The notes: a model not told the origin generated them from the letters alone. Positions 19,743 through 29,542 are shown, counted from the first letter of the stretch. The stretch: DNA of 64,000 nt from Bacteroidota bacterium (GCA_016711825.1 JADJSG010000003.1:1-64000), one strand, 5' to 3'. Made by a program: numbers and translations.

Positions 19743-20973
19743 ACTCTTTTATTTTGCGGTATAAGGTACGTTCAGAGATACCTAATTCAGAAGCAGCGTC
19801 TCTTCTACGGCTGCGATGTTTCTTCAAGGCACGAATGATATAATCTTTTTCTTTTTCTGCTAAATTTAAAGTCTCTTCTACATGTATTTCTTGAAGTTTT
19901 TGGGCTTCATTATTGGAAAGAATCATTGGTTGTGTACTCGTATTCATCGACTTTTGCATGTCGTTGGTATAAGGCATAAGTTGAGCGTCATTTCCTAACA
20001 TGTCTGTTTGGTAATTGCTTGCCAAAGCTGGGTTTTTCACAATCTCAAAAAACATTTTTTTAAGCTCGTTGACATCTTTTTTCATATCAAAAAAAAGTTT
20101 ATACAAGATTTCTCTTTCATTGGCAAAATCATTGGGGGAACTGCTTTGATGCCCTGATAGCATGGGCATTTTTTCAGAAGTATGGATAGGCAAAAACATG
20201 CGGAATTCTTCTTCGTTGACTTCCCTGCTTTCTGATAATACAGATATTTGCTCAGCTATATTTTTCAATTCTCTAATATTACCAGGCCATCTATAATTGA
20301 TTAATAAATTTTTTGCATCAGGTGTAAGCTGTATTGGGTTTGTTTTGTATTTGTCAGCAAAATCAACACAGAATTTTCTAAACAATATAGGAATATCAGC
20401 TTTTCGTTCACGAAGCGCGGCCACCCTGATTGGCACTGTGCTTAGTCTATAATATAAATCTTCTCTAAAACGACCCGCATCTACCAGGTTGAGTAAGTCT
20501 TTATTGGTAGCTGCTATGACACGTACATTGGTTACTTGCACTTTTGATGAGCCCACACGAATATATTCACCCGTTTCAAGTACCCTTAAGAGTCTTGCCT
20601 GAGTGCCCAATGGGAGTTCCCCAATTTCATCCAGAAAAAAAGTACCCCCATTGACCGTTTCGAAATAGCCTTTTCGGCTTTCTGATGCACTTGTAAACGA
20701 ACCTTTTTCGTGTCCAAACAATTCGCTGTCAATGGTACCTTCAGGTATTGCACCACAGTTGATGGCAATAAATGAATTGTGCTTACGAGCACTTTGGGCA
20801 TGGATGATTTGTGAAAAAACTTCCTTTCCCACACCACTTTCTCCTTGAATGAGTACTGTTAAATCGGTATTGGCTACTTGGGAAGCCACACTTAAAGCAT
20901 AATTTAAAGCAGGGTCGTTGCCAATGATACCAAATCGGTTTTTAATGGATTGTAATTCTTGATCTGTGAGCAT
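19726..20973 (-). CDS. Sigma-54-type AAA+ regulator without receiver domain
   Basis: A 415-residue enhancer-binding-type ATPase: Walker A GESGVGKE (44-51), Walker B TFFLDEIGE (about 111-119) and the Arg-finger region VAALRERKADIP. The C-terminus carries a Fis-type helix-turn-helix (RRRDAASELGISERTLYRKI). There is no receiver or GAF domain before the AAA+ part. The loop that should read GAFTGA is GSFTSA (91-96), missing the second Gly, which weakens the case for ordinary sigma-54 contact. LptE lies directly downstream with a 17-base overlap, so the regulator may be constitutively co-transcribed with an envelope gene. Confidence 0.85.
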   Translation of the reverse strand: MLTDQELQSIKNRFGIIGNDPALNYALSVASQVANTDLTVLIQGESGVGKEVFSQIIHAQSARKHNSFIAINCGAIPEGTIDSELFGHEKGSFTSASESRKGYFETVNGGTFFLDEIGELPLGTQARLLRVLETGEYIRVGSSKVQVTNVRVIAATNKDLLNLVDAGRFREDLYYRLSTVPIRVAALRERKADIPILFRKFCVDFADKYKTNPIQLTPDAKNLLINYRWPGNIRELKNIAEQISVLSESREVNEEEFRMFLPIHTSEKMPMLSGHQSSSPNDFANEREILYKLFFDMKKDVNELKKMFFEIVKNPALASNYQTDMLGNDAQLMPYTNDMQKSMNTSTQPMILSNNEAQKLQEIHVEETLNLAEKEKDYIIRALKKHRSRRRDAASELGISERTLYRKIKEYDIED

Positions 20974-21080
20974 AAATTGGTTAAAAGAGTGACAAAGTTA
21001 CAGTAAAACTAGCATTTTTGGCATCATTAATACGTTAAACCAACTATAAAAAATTATTCGTTATGAAATATGACTTAATT

Positions 21081-21878
21081 CTATACGGTAGTTTTTTCAC
21101 CTACTATGGCATAAACCATGGGTATTTTATTTCCCAGATGCTTGATGATAAACTTTTTGGGGGCTATTTCAACCATTTCATTAAAGCAAGGATAGGGTGA
21201 ATAATCATATTCATTCAGTAATTTTATGCTTATGCCTTGTGTAATGAGGCTATTCACAACGCTACTCATGGCATGATTCCATGATATGGTTTCATCGTTT
21301 ATGGGTGCTTCTTTATCGGCATATGTTCCACTGATTTGTTCAATGATAGGCTCCTCTTTAAAATAATTGTACTGAATAAAAGAAAAATGGTTATCAAACA
21401 TCCAAACGACGGGATGAAATTCGACAAATACAAACTGTCCGTTTGGCTTTAAAAAACGGGCTACAATTTGTGCCCATTGATCTATATCAGGCAACCAGCC
21501 AATGGTACCGTAAGAAGTAAAAACTAGGTCAAATTGTTTGTCAAGATGCATAGGTAAGTCATAAAGATTGCAACAAATGAAAGTGGTATCGGTGCCACAT
21601 TCATTGGCTAAAGCGATGGCTTTTTCTATCGCTTTTTCAGAAAAATCTATACCCGTTACCTGGGCACCTAATCGTGACAATGCTATGCTGTCTTGTCCGA
21701 AATGACATTGTAAATGCAAGATCGTTTTGCCTTTTATTTCACCCAACAGATTTAATTCTATATCGTTTAAAGAAGTATTGCCTGCTATAAATCCTTTTAC
21801 ATCGTAAAAATCAGAAGCCGCATGGTATTGTGTTTTGTGATTCCAGGCTTGTTTGTTTTTTTCTATATAGTTTTCCAT
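21081..21878 (-). CDS. Class I SAM-dependent methyltransferase
   Basis: A 265-residue protein. SAM-binding motif I is TILHLQCHFGQDSIALSRLGA, then VTGIDFSEKAIEKA with the ribose-binding Asp, and motif IV DLVFTSYGTIGWLPD. This form (HLQCHFGQD) marks a common family of unknown acceptor, often small molecules. The C-terminal part has the FVFVEFHPVVWMF segment. It stands alone and divergent from the polyprenyl synthase. Confidence 0.82.
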   Translation of the reverse strand: MENYIEKNKQAWNHKTQYHAASDFYDVKGFIAGNTSLNDIELNLLGEIKGKTILHLQCHFGQDSIALSRLGAQVTGIDFSEKAIEKAIALANECGTDTTFICCNLYDLPMHLDKQFDLVFTSYGTIGWLPDIDQWAQIVARFLKPNGQFVFVEFHPVVWMFDNHFSFIQYNYFKEEPIIEQISGTYADKEAPINDETISWNHAMSSVVNSLITQGISIKLLNEYDYSPYPCFNEMVEIAPKKFIIKHLGNKIPMVYAIVGEKTTV

Positions 21879-22035
21879 CAGGTAAAATTAATTGTATAAA
21901 TCGATAATTTTAAAAAATTGAAATAGCGCCAATTGCTCAGGTTTCAGGTATTCTGATCTTTCAATATATCATTTGCTTAAGTAGCTGAATACAAAATCTC
22001 ATTTTAATATCTTATTTTTTTTCTACTTTTACCCC

Positions 22036-23001
22036 ATGCATTCCTATACAGATATATTAAAATTGTTTGAAACATTTTTTGCAAAGCACGAATTTCCAGC
22101 GCATCCCAAAAACTTATACGAACCTTGTTCCTATTTACTGCATATGGGGGGCAAGCGCATCAGACCTGTATTATGTTTGATGAGTCATGAGTTGTTTGCT
22201 GAACTCAATGAAAATGCTTGGCATACGGCCACGGCTATTGAATTATTTCACAATTTTACCCTGATGCACGATGATATTATGGACAAAGCACCTCTTCGCA
22301 GAGGTTTCACCACGGTACATGTAAAATATGGTTTGCCCAGTGCCATCCTATCAGGTGATGTGATGAATATATTTTCGTATGTTCATCTCAACAAAATCAA
22401 TACAGAACATATTCATTCTGTGATTGAACTTTTTAATAAAACAGCCATTGAAATCTGTGAAGGGCAGCAATTGGATATGAATTTTGAACAAGAACCTTTT
22501 GTGTCTGTCGATGATTATATGCAGATGATTACCCTTAAAACATCCGTATTACTGGGAGCATCAATGAAATTAGGTGCTATGTTAGGTGGAGCTACCGCGG
22601 GCTGTTCTGATTTATTGTTCCGCTTTGGTCAAACGATGGGTTTAGCTTTTCAAATGAAAGACGACTACCTGGATGCTTATGGCAACAGCGACAAAACAGG
22701 GAAGCAAATTGGGGGCGATATCCTTAGCAATAAAAAAACATATTTATTGGCAAAAGCATTTGCATTAGCCAATGAATCGCAACAAGAACAATTGATTAAC
22801 CTGATGAAACGAACCGATGAAAATAAGGTGCAGGATACCTTATTGTTTTTTGAGCAGTTATCTATTAAGCAAACATTAGAAAATGAAATAATACATTATA
22901 CGAACCAGGCATTTGAGCTATTAGAGAAAGTGCCCGTTATTTCAAAAAGGAAAGTGCATTTATATGAACTTGCCCAAATGCTTTTAAATAGAGAATCGTA
23001 A
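22036..23001 (+). CDS. Polyprenyl diphosphate synthase
   Basis: A 321-residue trans-prenyltransferase that elongates allylic diphosphates with isopentenyl diphosphate. The first Asp-rich motif is LMHDDIMDKAPLRRG, the second QMKDDYLDAYG, both with the DDxxD spacing, and GGKRIRP is the substrate-binding lead. It belongs to the long family that makes geranylgeranyl or longer chains for quinones and carriers; chain length is not readable with confidence. Start MHSYTDIL at 22036. Dxr at 60 kb supplies the same pathway. Confidence 0.9.
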   Translation: MHSYTDILKLFETFFAKHEFPAHPKNLYEPCSYLLHMGGKRIRPVLCLMSHELFAELNENAWHTATAIELFHNFTLMHDDIMDKAPLRRGFTTVHVKYGLPSAILSGDVMNIFSYVHLNKINTEHIHSVIELFNKTAIEICEGQQLDMNFEQEPFVSVDDYMQMITLKTSVLLGASMKLGAMLGGATAGCSDLLFRFGQTMGLAFQMKDDYLDAYGNSDKTGKQIGGDILSNKKTYLLAKAFALANESQQEQLINLMKRTDENKVQDTLLFFEQLSIKQTLENEIIHYTNQAFELLEKVPVISKRKVHLYELAQMLLNRES

Positions 23002-23094
23002 CAAGAGCATGCTAATGATGGTTTGATTCTAAAGGCTGTAGATCAATTTTTGAAACCTGGTAAAAGAAGCCAGTCATAACAGAAATGGATATCC

Positions 23095-23706
23095 TTATTT
23101 GATTTCAAATTTTAACAATGTTTGTTCAGCTAATCTAGCTGTCAGCACATCACCAATCTTTACTGCAGCAACGCCTTTAGGGGTACCCGTAAAAATCAGA
23201 TCACCCATATTTAATGAAAAATAGATAGATAAATAACTGATGATTTTATCAAATGAATACATCATTTTTTCGGTATCGCCTATTTGTACCACTTCATCAT
23301 TTTTACTTAAACTAAATTGTAAGGCTTGTGTTTTGGCAAGGTCATCCAGTTTATGCCAGCTACCGATCACTGCTGATTGGTCAAAAGCTTTTGCAATTTC
23401 CCATGGTAGCCCTTTTGATTTTTGGTGATCTTGTAAATCGCGTGCGGTAAAATCGATGCCTACGGTAACTGCATCATAATAGGTATGGGCAAATTTTTCT
23501 TGTATCGCTTTACCATTTTTGCATATTCGCAATACGATTTCACATTCATAATGCAAATCGTGGGTGAAATTAGGATAATAAAAAGGTTTATTATCTGTGA
23601 GTAAGGCAGTAGGCGGTTTCATAAAAACCACTGGTGCCGTGGGTATTTCATTGTTTAATTCGCTTACATGGTCGACATAATTCCGACCAATACAAAATAT
23701 TTTCAT
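23095..23706 (-). CDS. Fumarylacetoacetate hydrolase family protein
   Basis: A 203-residue FAH-fold enzyme. IFCIGRNYVDHVSEL opens the domain, metal ligands are E in LHYECEIVLRI and D in VTVGIDFTARDLQ, and GDLIFTGTPKGV is the closing motif. Family members cleave C-C bonds in oxo-acids (acylpyruvase, oxaloacetate decarboxylase type). The small size suits the acylpyruvate hydrolase subgroup. It is followed by pth in the same direction with a 3-base gap, suggesting one transcript. Confidence 0.85.
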   Translation of the reverse strand: MKIFCIGRNYVDHVSELNNEIPTAPVVFMKPPTALLTDNKPFYYPNFTHDLHYECEIVLRICKNGKAIQEKFAHTYYDAVTVGIDFTARDLQDHQKSKGLPWEIAKAFDQSAVIGSWHKLDDLAKTQALQFSLSKNDEVVQIGDTEKMMYSFDKIISYLSIYFSLNMGDLIFTGTPKGVAAVKIGDVLTARLAEQTLLKFEIK

Positions 23707-23709
23707 GTG

Positions 23710-24279
23710 TTAAAATTTCATTTGATTATATAAGTTCATGGTTCTGTCGATACCAATGCTGACAAAGTTTTCAATAATTTCGCCGGACACTTTGATTTTT
23801 TGTTTCACTGTTTCTATTTCATCCGATTTCCATTTGCCTAATACATAGGCGACTTGTTTGCTCTTCTCAAAATCGTTTCCAATGCCAAATCTTAAGCGGG
23901 GGTATTCTGTTGTGCCCAAACATTCATGAATGCTTTTGAGCCCATTGTGACCGGCATCGCTGCCACTTTTTTTTACCTTGATAGTGTCTAATGAAAATGC
24001 CAGATCATCTACAATGGTTAAAGATTGAGCGATGGGTATTTTTTCTTTGTCAAGCCAATATTTCATAGCCTTGCCACTCAAGTTCATATAGGTGGTGGGC
24101 TTTATCAGGATTAGAATTTTGCCTTTGTATTTTAATTCGCTCACATATGCCAGCCGATCAGTATGAAATTGAGCTGCATGTTTTTGGGCAAAAGCATCGA
24201 GTACATCAAAACCTATATTGTGGCGAGTTTCTGCATATTCATCGCCTATATTGCCTAAGCCTACAATTAAAAATTTCAT
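23710..24279 (-). CDS. pth: Peptidyl-tRNA hydrolase
   Basis: Releases tRNA from prematurely dropped peptidyl-tRNA. A 189-residue protein of normal length. Catalytic His20 is in ETRHNIGFDVLD, and Asn10 in VGLGNIG and the DDLAFSLDTIKV segment match. KSGSDAGHNGLKSI holds the second conserved His/Asn cluster. The FAH-family gene begins three bases downstream of its stop. Confidence 0.95.
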   Translation of the reverse strand: MKFLIVGLGNIGDEYAETRHNIGFDVLDAFAQKHAAQFHTDRLAYVSELKYKGKILILIKPTTYMNLSGKAMKYWLDKEKIPIAQSLTIVDDLAFSLDTIKVKKSGSDAGHNGLKSIHECLGTTEYPRLRFGIGNDFEKSKQVAYVLGKWKSDEIETVKQKIKVSGEIIENFVSIGIDRTMNLYNQMKF

Positions 24280-24601
24280 GTTGCGAATTTAATATAATAC
24301 ACTCATAATTATCAATTGATTATGACAATAACTATAATTGGTAAAAATGGAATTGATGATAATAAGGTTTCATTGGCTGCAAAATGCAGATGTGAAACTG
24401 TAATTGTTCTATGACCGTTTTACTTGATCAGAAGATGCTTTATTGAAATTGCTTTTGCCTATGCATGATTTAACGAATATTCCAGTATTCAATGTATCAG
24501 ATGGACATCGATTCCGGGAAGTCTTTTGTTTATAAAAAGATATTTAAAAAAGGAAACAATTTACAATGGTAAATATGATTGTATTATGCAGAAATAAACC
24601 C
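24280..24601. other. Intergenic, nothing recognised
   Basis: No reading frame longer than a few dozen codons with a plausible start was seen on either strand in this 322-base gap, and no clear hairpin. The promoter of the downstream minus-strand pth gene should lie near 24280. Confidence 0.5.
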
Positions 24602-25237
24602 TTATTTCAATTTATTCAACTCTTCTTTGGTTACAATTTTATAATCAACAGGGATGATAAAAATTTTCGAATCGATTACCATATTATCTACCAATGTAGC
24701 CACAAATTTCATGGTCATAGATGGGTTCGACTTGACCTCATATTCAAGGGGAACGCCTTTTAAATTAGGAAACATCGCATTGAAATTTTCAGTGGGGGGT
24801 AATAAATCAGGGGTATAATAAAAGTCTGCTTTTTCACTATTGGCATACGTTACCTTATTGCCCATGCAGGCATAACCCGCTATTTTTTTTTGTTTATTTA
24901 AATCAACAAATTGGGCATTGCTAAACTTTAAGTTTTTTTCATTAACCTCTTCCTGCGACATTTCGAGTGCATATTTATTGCCATCATTCAAATTGAGCGA
25001 TAATGTTTTGCCATTTTTAACGGTATAGATGGTGATATTGTTAAAGCCATTATTCATAGCTAATTCTCTTTTAATATTGCCTCCCTTTACAGAAATGACA
25101 TATAGACCGCTGGGTTTATCTTCATTATTGATAAAAACATCATATTTGAGGATACCTTCAGAAAATATTTTTTGGGCTTCACACTTTGCATATATAAATA
25201 CTAGTAGGGCAGTGGTAAAAAGGATGTGTTTTTTCAT
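24602..25237 (-). CDS. Secreted protein, DUF4412-like
   Basis: A 211-residue protein with a signal peptide (residues 1-21, hydrophobic LFTTALLVFIYA, cleavage near CEA-Q). The mature part has a beta-rich pattern: EGILKYDVFIN, SVKGGNIKREL, then a central IAGYACMGNKVTY and the end MKFVATLVDNMVID. This resembles small secreted DUF4412/GLPGLI-type proteins of Bacteroidota, of unknown role in the periplasm. No catalytic motif seen. Confidence 0.55.
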   Translation of the reverse strand: MKKHILFTTALLVFIYAKCEAQKIFSEGILKYDVFINNEDKPSGLYVISVKGGNIKRELAMNNGFNNITIYTVKNGKTLSLNLNDGNKYALEMSQEEVNEKNLKFSNAQFVDLNKQKKIAGYACMGNKVTYANSEKADFYYTPDLLPPTENFNAMFPNLKGVPLEYEVKSNPSMTMKFVATLVDNMVIDSKIFIIPVDYKIVTKEELNKLK

Positions 25238-25316
25238 AGTTGTTATTTTTTGTGAAGGATTGTTGCTTGAATAGCAATATTCAATTCAAATACATTGATT
25301 GATTGATTTATGTCGA

Positions 25317-26066
25317 TTAAAGATTTAATATTTTGAGCAATTCATCTTTTTTTCGTCTACTGACTTCTACCTCTGCGCCATCTGTCATTATAATGGTATT
25401 GATATCTGATTTGATAAATTTTTTAATATACTGGGTATTTACTAAGTGTGAATTGTGGACACGGCAAAACGAATGGGTTGAAAAAATATTTTCAACTTCC
25501 TTGAGTGTTTTACTGATGAGGATTTTTTCGCCATTTTTAAAGAAAATGTATGTATAGTTGTTTGACGACATACATCGAACGATATCATTGGTATATACAA
25601 ATTTTAATCCTTCATTGGTGGGAAGGGCAATACGGTTAAACGGGTTATTGGAATGTAATAATTGAATATTTTCTAACAATATTTTTATTCGTTCTAAAGA
25701 ATGGTTTTGCGACATATAATTTGAAACCCGAGCAACAGCTTGTTTCAACTCATCGATATTAATGGGTTTGAGTAAATAATCAATGGCACTAAATTGAATT
25801 GCTTTTATGCCATACTGGCTATGTGCAGTAGTAAAAATGATATTAAAGTGGATGGGATTTATTTTTTCAAGGATGTCGAAACCTGTCATTCCGGGCAATT
25901 CAATATCCATAAAAACTAAGTCAGGATTTAGTTCTGATATTTTTTCAATGGCATCTGCAGGCTTATTACAAATTGCAATCACTTGCAACATGGGTAAGTA
26001 GTGTTGTATTAACTTGTCTAAAACCTGTGAGCTCGTTATTTCATCATCCACTATGATAACTCTCAT
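25317..26066 (-). CDS. LytTR-family response regulator
   Basis: A 249-residue two-domain regulator. Receiver: acidic pair at Asp7-Asp8, phospho-acceptor Asp54 in FMDIELPG, Thr79/80, and Lys100 in YLLKPIN. A linker then a LytTR DNA-binding domain (about residues 145-249), with the pattern FCRVHNSHLVN and MTDGAEVEVSRRKKDEL. No LytS-type kinase lies next to it, so it is an orphan in the window. It is divergent from the CDP-sugar operon that starts 127 bases away. Confidence 0.9.
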   Translation of the reverse strand: MRVIIVDDEITSSQVLDKLIQHYLPMLQVIAICNKPADAIEKISELNPDLVFMDIELPGMTGFDILEKINPIHFNIIFTTAHSQYGIKAIQFSAIDYLLKPINIDELKQAVARVSNYMSQNHSLERIKILLENIQLLHSNNPFNRIALPTNEGLKFVYTNDIVRCMSSNNYTYIFFKNGEKILISKTLKEVENIFSTHSFCRVHNSHLVNTQYIKKFIKSDINTIIMTDGAEVEVSRRKKDELLKILNL

Positions 26067-26193
26067 AAAGTAAAAGTAAAATATTTATTTGGATTATTTT
26101 TATGAAATAACATTATTTTTTAGCCCACTAAATACTTTACATTATTTATCTTGCAGGCCAATACCAAATATTTAGCAATACAATTAATTAAGA

Positions 26194-26970
26194 ATGAAAG
26201 TAGTCATATTTGCAGGCGGTTTAGGAACTAGAATTTCTGAAGAAAGCCATTTACGTCCTAAGCCCATGATAGAAATAGGGGGTAAGCCTATGTTGTGGCA
26301 TATAATGAATATTTATGCTTCTTACGGATACAATGAATTTATTATTTGTTGTGGCTATAAAGGAGCCATTATCAAAGAGTATTTTACCAATTATTTTCTC
26401 CATAATGCGGATATAACCGTTGATTTAAAAGATAATCAACACCAAATACACTTATCAAATGTCGAAAATTTTAAAATTACGATGATTGATACAGGTATAG
26501 ATACCATGACTGCAGGTAGGTTGAAACAAGTATTACCTTATACCAACAACGAACCTTTTATGTTGACGTATGGCGATGGGGTATGTGATGTGGATATTCA
26601 TAAACTTGTACAATTTCATCAACAACATGGCAAAATATGTACTATGACAACGATACAACCAAGTAGTCGATTTGGCGTCGTAAATATGGAAGAAGATGGC
26701 ACTGTGATTCAATTTGAAGAAAAACCTGAAGACAGTGGCACTTGGATCAATGGAGGCTTTTTTATATTACAACCCGAAATCAAGCATTACTTAAGTAATG
26801 AAAATTTAAATGATGTGATGTGGGAAAGGCAACCGATGTACGATCTGGCGCATGATAAAAACATTGTAGGCTACAGGCATAGAGGCTTTTGGAAATGTAT
26901 GGATACAATGCGTGACAAAGAAGAATTAGAAAAATTATGGGAAACGAATCCAATTTGGAAAAAATGGTAA
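26194..26970 (+). CDS. rfbF: Glucose-1-phosphate cytidylyltransferase
   Basis: First step of CDP-deoxysugar synthesis: CTP plus glucose 1-phosphate to CDP-glucose. A 258-residue protein with the nucleotidyltransferase signature FAGGLGTRISEES and KPMIEIGGKPMLWHI, then TYGDGVCDVDI (metal Asp), and EEKPEDSGTWINGG with the sugar-binding Glu. Normal family length. The TAA lies inside the next start (overlap 7 bases), so translation is coupled to rfbG. First gene of a four-gene operon. Confidence 0.93.
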   Translation: MKVVIFAGGLGTRISEESHLRPKPMIEIGGKPMLWHIMNIYASYGYNEFIICCGYKGAIIKEYFTNYFLHNADITVDLKDNQHQIHLSNVENFKITMIDTGIDTMTAGRLKQVLPYTNNEPFMLTYGDGVCDVDIHKLVQFHQQHGKICTMTTIQPSSRFGVVNMEEDGTVIQFEEKPEDSGTWINGGFFILQPEIKHYLSNENLNDVMWERQPMYDLAHDKNIVGYRHRGFWKCMDTMRDKEELEKLWETNPIWKKW

Positions 26971-28046
26971 CTTATTCATATCTCAAAAAATATTTTGAAG
27001 GAAAAAAAGTTTTTTTAACTGGACATACTGGCTTCAAAGGATCGTGGCTATTACAAATTTTAGAAGCTTTGGGGGCAGAAGTCAAAGGTTTTGCATTACC
27101 ACCCGAAAATGATCATGATTTGTATCATTTAATCAATGGAGATCAATTATGTAAATCAAGCATTTTGCACGATATAAGAGATGCCAGCAAACTCAGGTAT
27201 GAGTTATTGCATTACGAGCCCGATTTTGTATTTCATATGGCTGCACAACCTCTTGTACTTGAAAGTTATAAAGAGCCCCTTTATACCTTTGAAGTAAATG
27301 CCCAAGGCACCGCAAATGTTTTAGACGCTTTAAAACATCTTCAAAAAAAATGTGTGGTGGTTTGTATCACTACTGATAAAGTATATGAAAACAATGATGG
27401 ACATAAGGCATTTAAAGAAGATGATAAACTCGGTGGCTACGACCCTTATTCTGCAAGTAAAGCCGCTGCTGAAATCATAATATCATCTTATCGCAGTTCA
27501 TTTTTCAACCCTGAACATGCCCATATTCATCAAAAAGCGATTGCCTCTGTGCGGGCAGGAAATGTAATTGGGGGAGGTGATTTTGCTACAAATAGAATTA
27601 TACCTGATATTGTGAAAGCAATTAAAGCTGGCGAAGAAATCATACTTCGAAATCCGCATGCTACCCGACCATGGCAACATGTGATAGAGCCATTAGGGGC
27701 ATACTTACTGATTGCCACCAAAATGGCAGAGGATGCAAAAAAATACAGCACTGCTTATAATATAGGTCCAAACCCACAGGATGTATTATCGGTAGAAATG
27801 CTTACACAAATAGCTATACAACAAGCAGCTACTGGTACTTATCGAATACAAGAGCATACACAAAAACCCCATGAGGCATCTACTTTAATGCTTGACATCT
27901 CAAAAGTGACTCAAGACACTGGCTGGCAACCTGTATATAATGCCCAAAAGGCTATTGCAAAAACAATGGATTGGTATTTTGATACTAGAAATGCAGCAAC
28001 TAAATGTACTGAACACATTCATGAATATTTTCATTGGAATGAATAA
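26964..28046 (+). CDS. rfbG: CDP-glucose 4,6-dehydratase
   Basis: Converts CDP-glucose to CDP-4-keto-6-deoxyglucose. An SDR-fold protein of 360 residues from the ATG at 26964 (nine residues shorter than the longest frame, overlapping the rfbF stop). Nucleotide loop FLTGHTGFKGSWL; YSASKAAAE contains the catalytic Tyr-x3-Lys; CITTDKVYENND holds the conserved Thr. The operon continues with an epimerase and reductase after 44 bases. Confidence 0.92.
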   Translation: MVTYSYLKKYFEGKKVFLTGHTGFKGSWLLQILEALGAEVKGFALPPENDHDLYHLINGDQLCKSSILHDIRDASKLRYELLHYEPDFVFHMAAQPLVLESYKEPLYTFEVNAQGTANVLDALKHLQKKCVVVCITTDKVYENNDGHKAFKEDDKLGGYDPYSASKAAAEIIISSYRSSFFNPEHAHIHQKAIASVRAGNVIGGGDFATNRIIPDIVKAIKAGEEIILRNPHATRPWQHVIEPLGAYLLIATKMAEDAKKYSTAYNIGPNPQDVLSVEMLTQIAIQQAATGTYRIQEHTQKPHEASTLMLDISKVTQDTGWQPVYNAQKAIAKTMDWYFDTRNAATKCTEHIHEYFHWNE

Positions 28047-28089
28047 GTATTTGGATCATCAATTGAATAAAATCAAACCCTGTCATTAA

Positions 28090-28638
28090 ATGAATTTAAA
28101 AGTCACAGATACTAATATTCCTGCAGTAAAGCTGATATCACAATTCAAAGCAAGTGATCATAGAGGTAGCTTTGTAAAACCATTTCATGATACTGATTTA
28201 TCATCAGCAGGGATTCATTTTCAAATGAAAGAGAGTTTTTATTCTATTTCTAAAAAAAATGTCATCAGGGGTATGCACTTTCATCTGCCTCCCTACGAAC
28301 ATGATAAGATAGTATTTTGCACCCAGGGGGCTATTCTGGATGTAGCCCTCGATTTGAGAAAAGATGCACCCACTTATGGTCAATATGTTTGTCAGGAATT
28401 ATCGCATGAAAATGGTAAGGCCTTATTTATACCCAAAGGATTTGCCCATGGTTTTTTAACTTTAACAGAAGGGGCAACTACTTTTTATTTTATCAGTGGT
28501 GTGTATCATGCAGCAGCTGATGGCGGTGTGAAGTATGATAGTTTTGGGTACGACTGGCAAGACGTGAAACCCATCATGTCTGAAAGAGACCAGCATTTTC
28601 AGTCGTTTCATGATTTTCAATCTCCTTTTCATATTTAG
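28090..28638 (+). CDS. dTDP-4-dehydrorhamnose 3,5-epimerase-family protein
   Basis: A 182-residue cupin-fold epimerase. Catalytic-type His is in VIRGMHFHLPP, Lys in HDKIVFCTQG, and the Tyr/Phe pocket in TFYFISGVYHAA; DGGVKYDSFGYDW is the end motif. Members epimerise C3 and/or C5 of 4-keto-6-deoxy hexoses. Placed after rfbG it should act on the CDP-linked sugar rather than dTDP-glucose. The following reductase starts 20 bases downstream. Confidence 0.85.
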   Translation: MNLKVTDTNIPAVKLISQFKASDHRGSFVKPFHDTDLSSAGIHFQMKESFYSISKKNVIRGMHFHLPPYEHDKIVFCTQGAILDVALDLRKDAPTYGQYVCQELSHENGKALFIPKGFAHGFLTLTEGATTFYFISGVYHAAADGGVKYDSFGYDWQDVKPIMSERDQHFQSFHDFQSPFHI

Positions 28639-28657
28639 TAAACAAATCCTACCCATC

Positions 28658-29542
28658 ATGCAAAAAATATTTATTTCTGGCGCTTCAGGCTTAATTGGTG
28701 GCAATTGTCTTCATTATTTTACCCAAAAAGGCTTGGATGTGATAGGCACTTATTTTAGTTATGCCACAACCGACACCTATTACTTCAATACCCTTGATCT
28801 TGCTCATAGCGACAATTATGCTATAGAAGCATTCAAACCCGATGTAATTGTTCATTGTGGGGCTTTGACGCATGTAGATTATTGCGAAACCAATGAAGCT
28901 GAAAGTTATCAAAAAACCGTACAATCTACCATTAACCTTTTGGAAATAGCCCAAAAAATGAATGCCAAATTTGTGTATATCTCTACCGATTATGTGTTTG
29001 ATGGGGCTAAGGGACCTTATCACGAATATGATGAGGTAAAGCCTTTAAGTGTATATGCAACCCATAAATGGATGGCCGAACAACTGGTTTTAAATGCAGC
29101 TGTGAAATCGCTCGTTTTGCGTGTAACCAATGTATATGGCAATGAATTAAGGAATAAAAATTTTGTAGCAAGACTTATTGACCAATGTAAGCAGCAAGAA
29201 ACCCTTCAGCTAAAATTGCCTTATGATCAATATGCAACCCCTGTGAATGCCTATGATGTGGCCCGGGCCATGTATTTACTTTTAAATGATCAACATACTG
29301 GTCTCTTTCACATTGCAAGCACCGATTTTATGAATCGGGTTGAACTTGCAATGCGTGTACTTTCTTATTTCCCACATGCAAAATATCAATTGACCAGTGT
29401 AAGTACTGAAACATTGCAACAGCCTGCCTTACGTCCGTTGATTGCAGGTTTACATAAAACTAAATTTTCTACACTTTATCCTGAATTTTTGTTTAGTTCT
29501 GTAGATCAGTATGTACAAAGTGTGCTCAGGCAAAATGATTGA
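28658..29542 (+). CDS. SDR reductase of the RfbD family
   Basis: A 294-residue NAD(P)-dependent reductase, start at MQKIFISGASG (28658) because that places the nucleotide loop GASGLIGG at the N-terminus; the longer frame begins inside the upstream gene. Catalytic Tyr-x3-Lys is YATHKWMAE. DYVFDGAKGPYHE and VYGNELRNKNFVARLI fit dTDP-4-dehydrorhamnose reductases. It is expected to reduce the 4-keto group made by rfbG and the epimerase, giving a CDP-6-deoxysugar. Confidence 0.82.
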   Translation: MQKIFISGASGLIGGNCLHYFTQKGLDVIGTYFSYATTDTYYFNTLDLAHSDNYAIEAFKPDVIVHCGALTHVDYCETNEAESYQKTVQSTINLLEIAQKMNAKFVYISTDYVFDGAKGPYHEYDEVKPLSVYATHKWMAEQLVLNAAVKSLVLRVTNVYGNELRNKNFVARLIDQCKQQETLQLKLPYDQYATPVNAYDVARAMYLLLNDQHTGLFHIASTDFMNRVELAMRVLSYFPHAKYQLTSVSTETLQQPALRPLIAGLHKTKFSTLYPEFLFSSVDQYVQSVLRQND

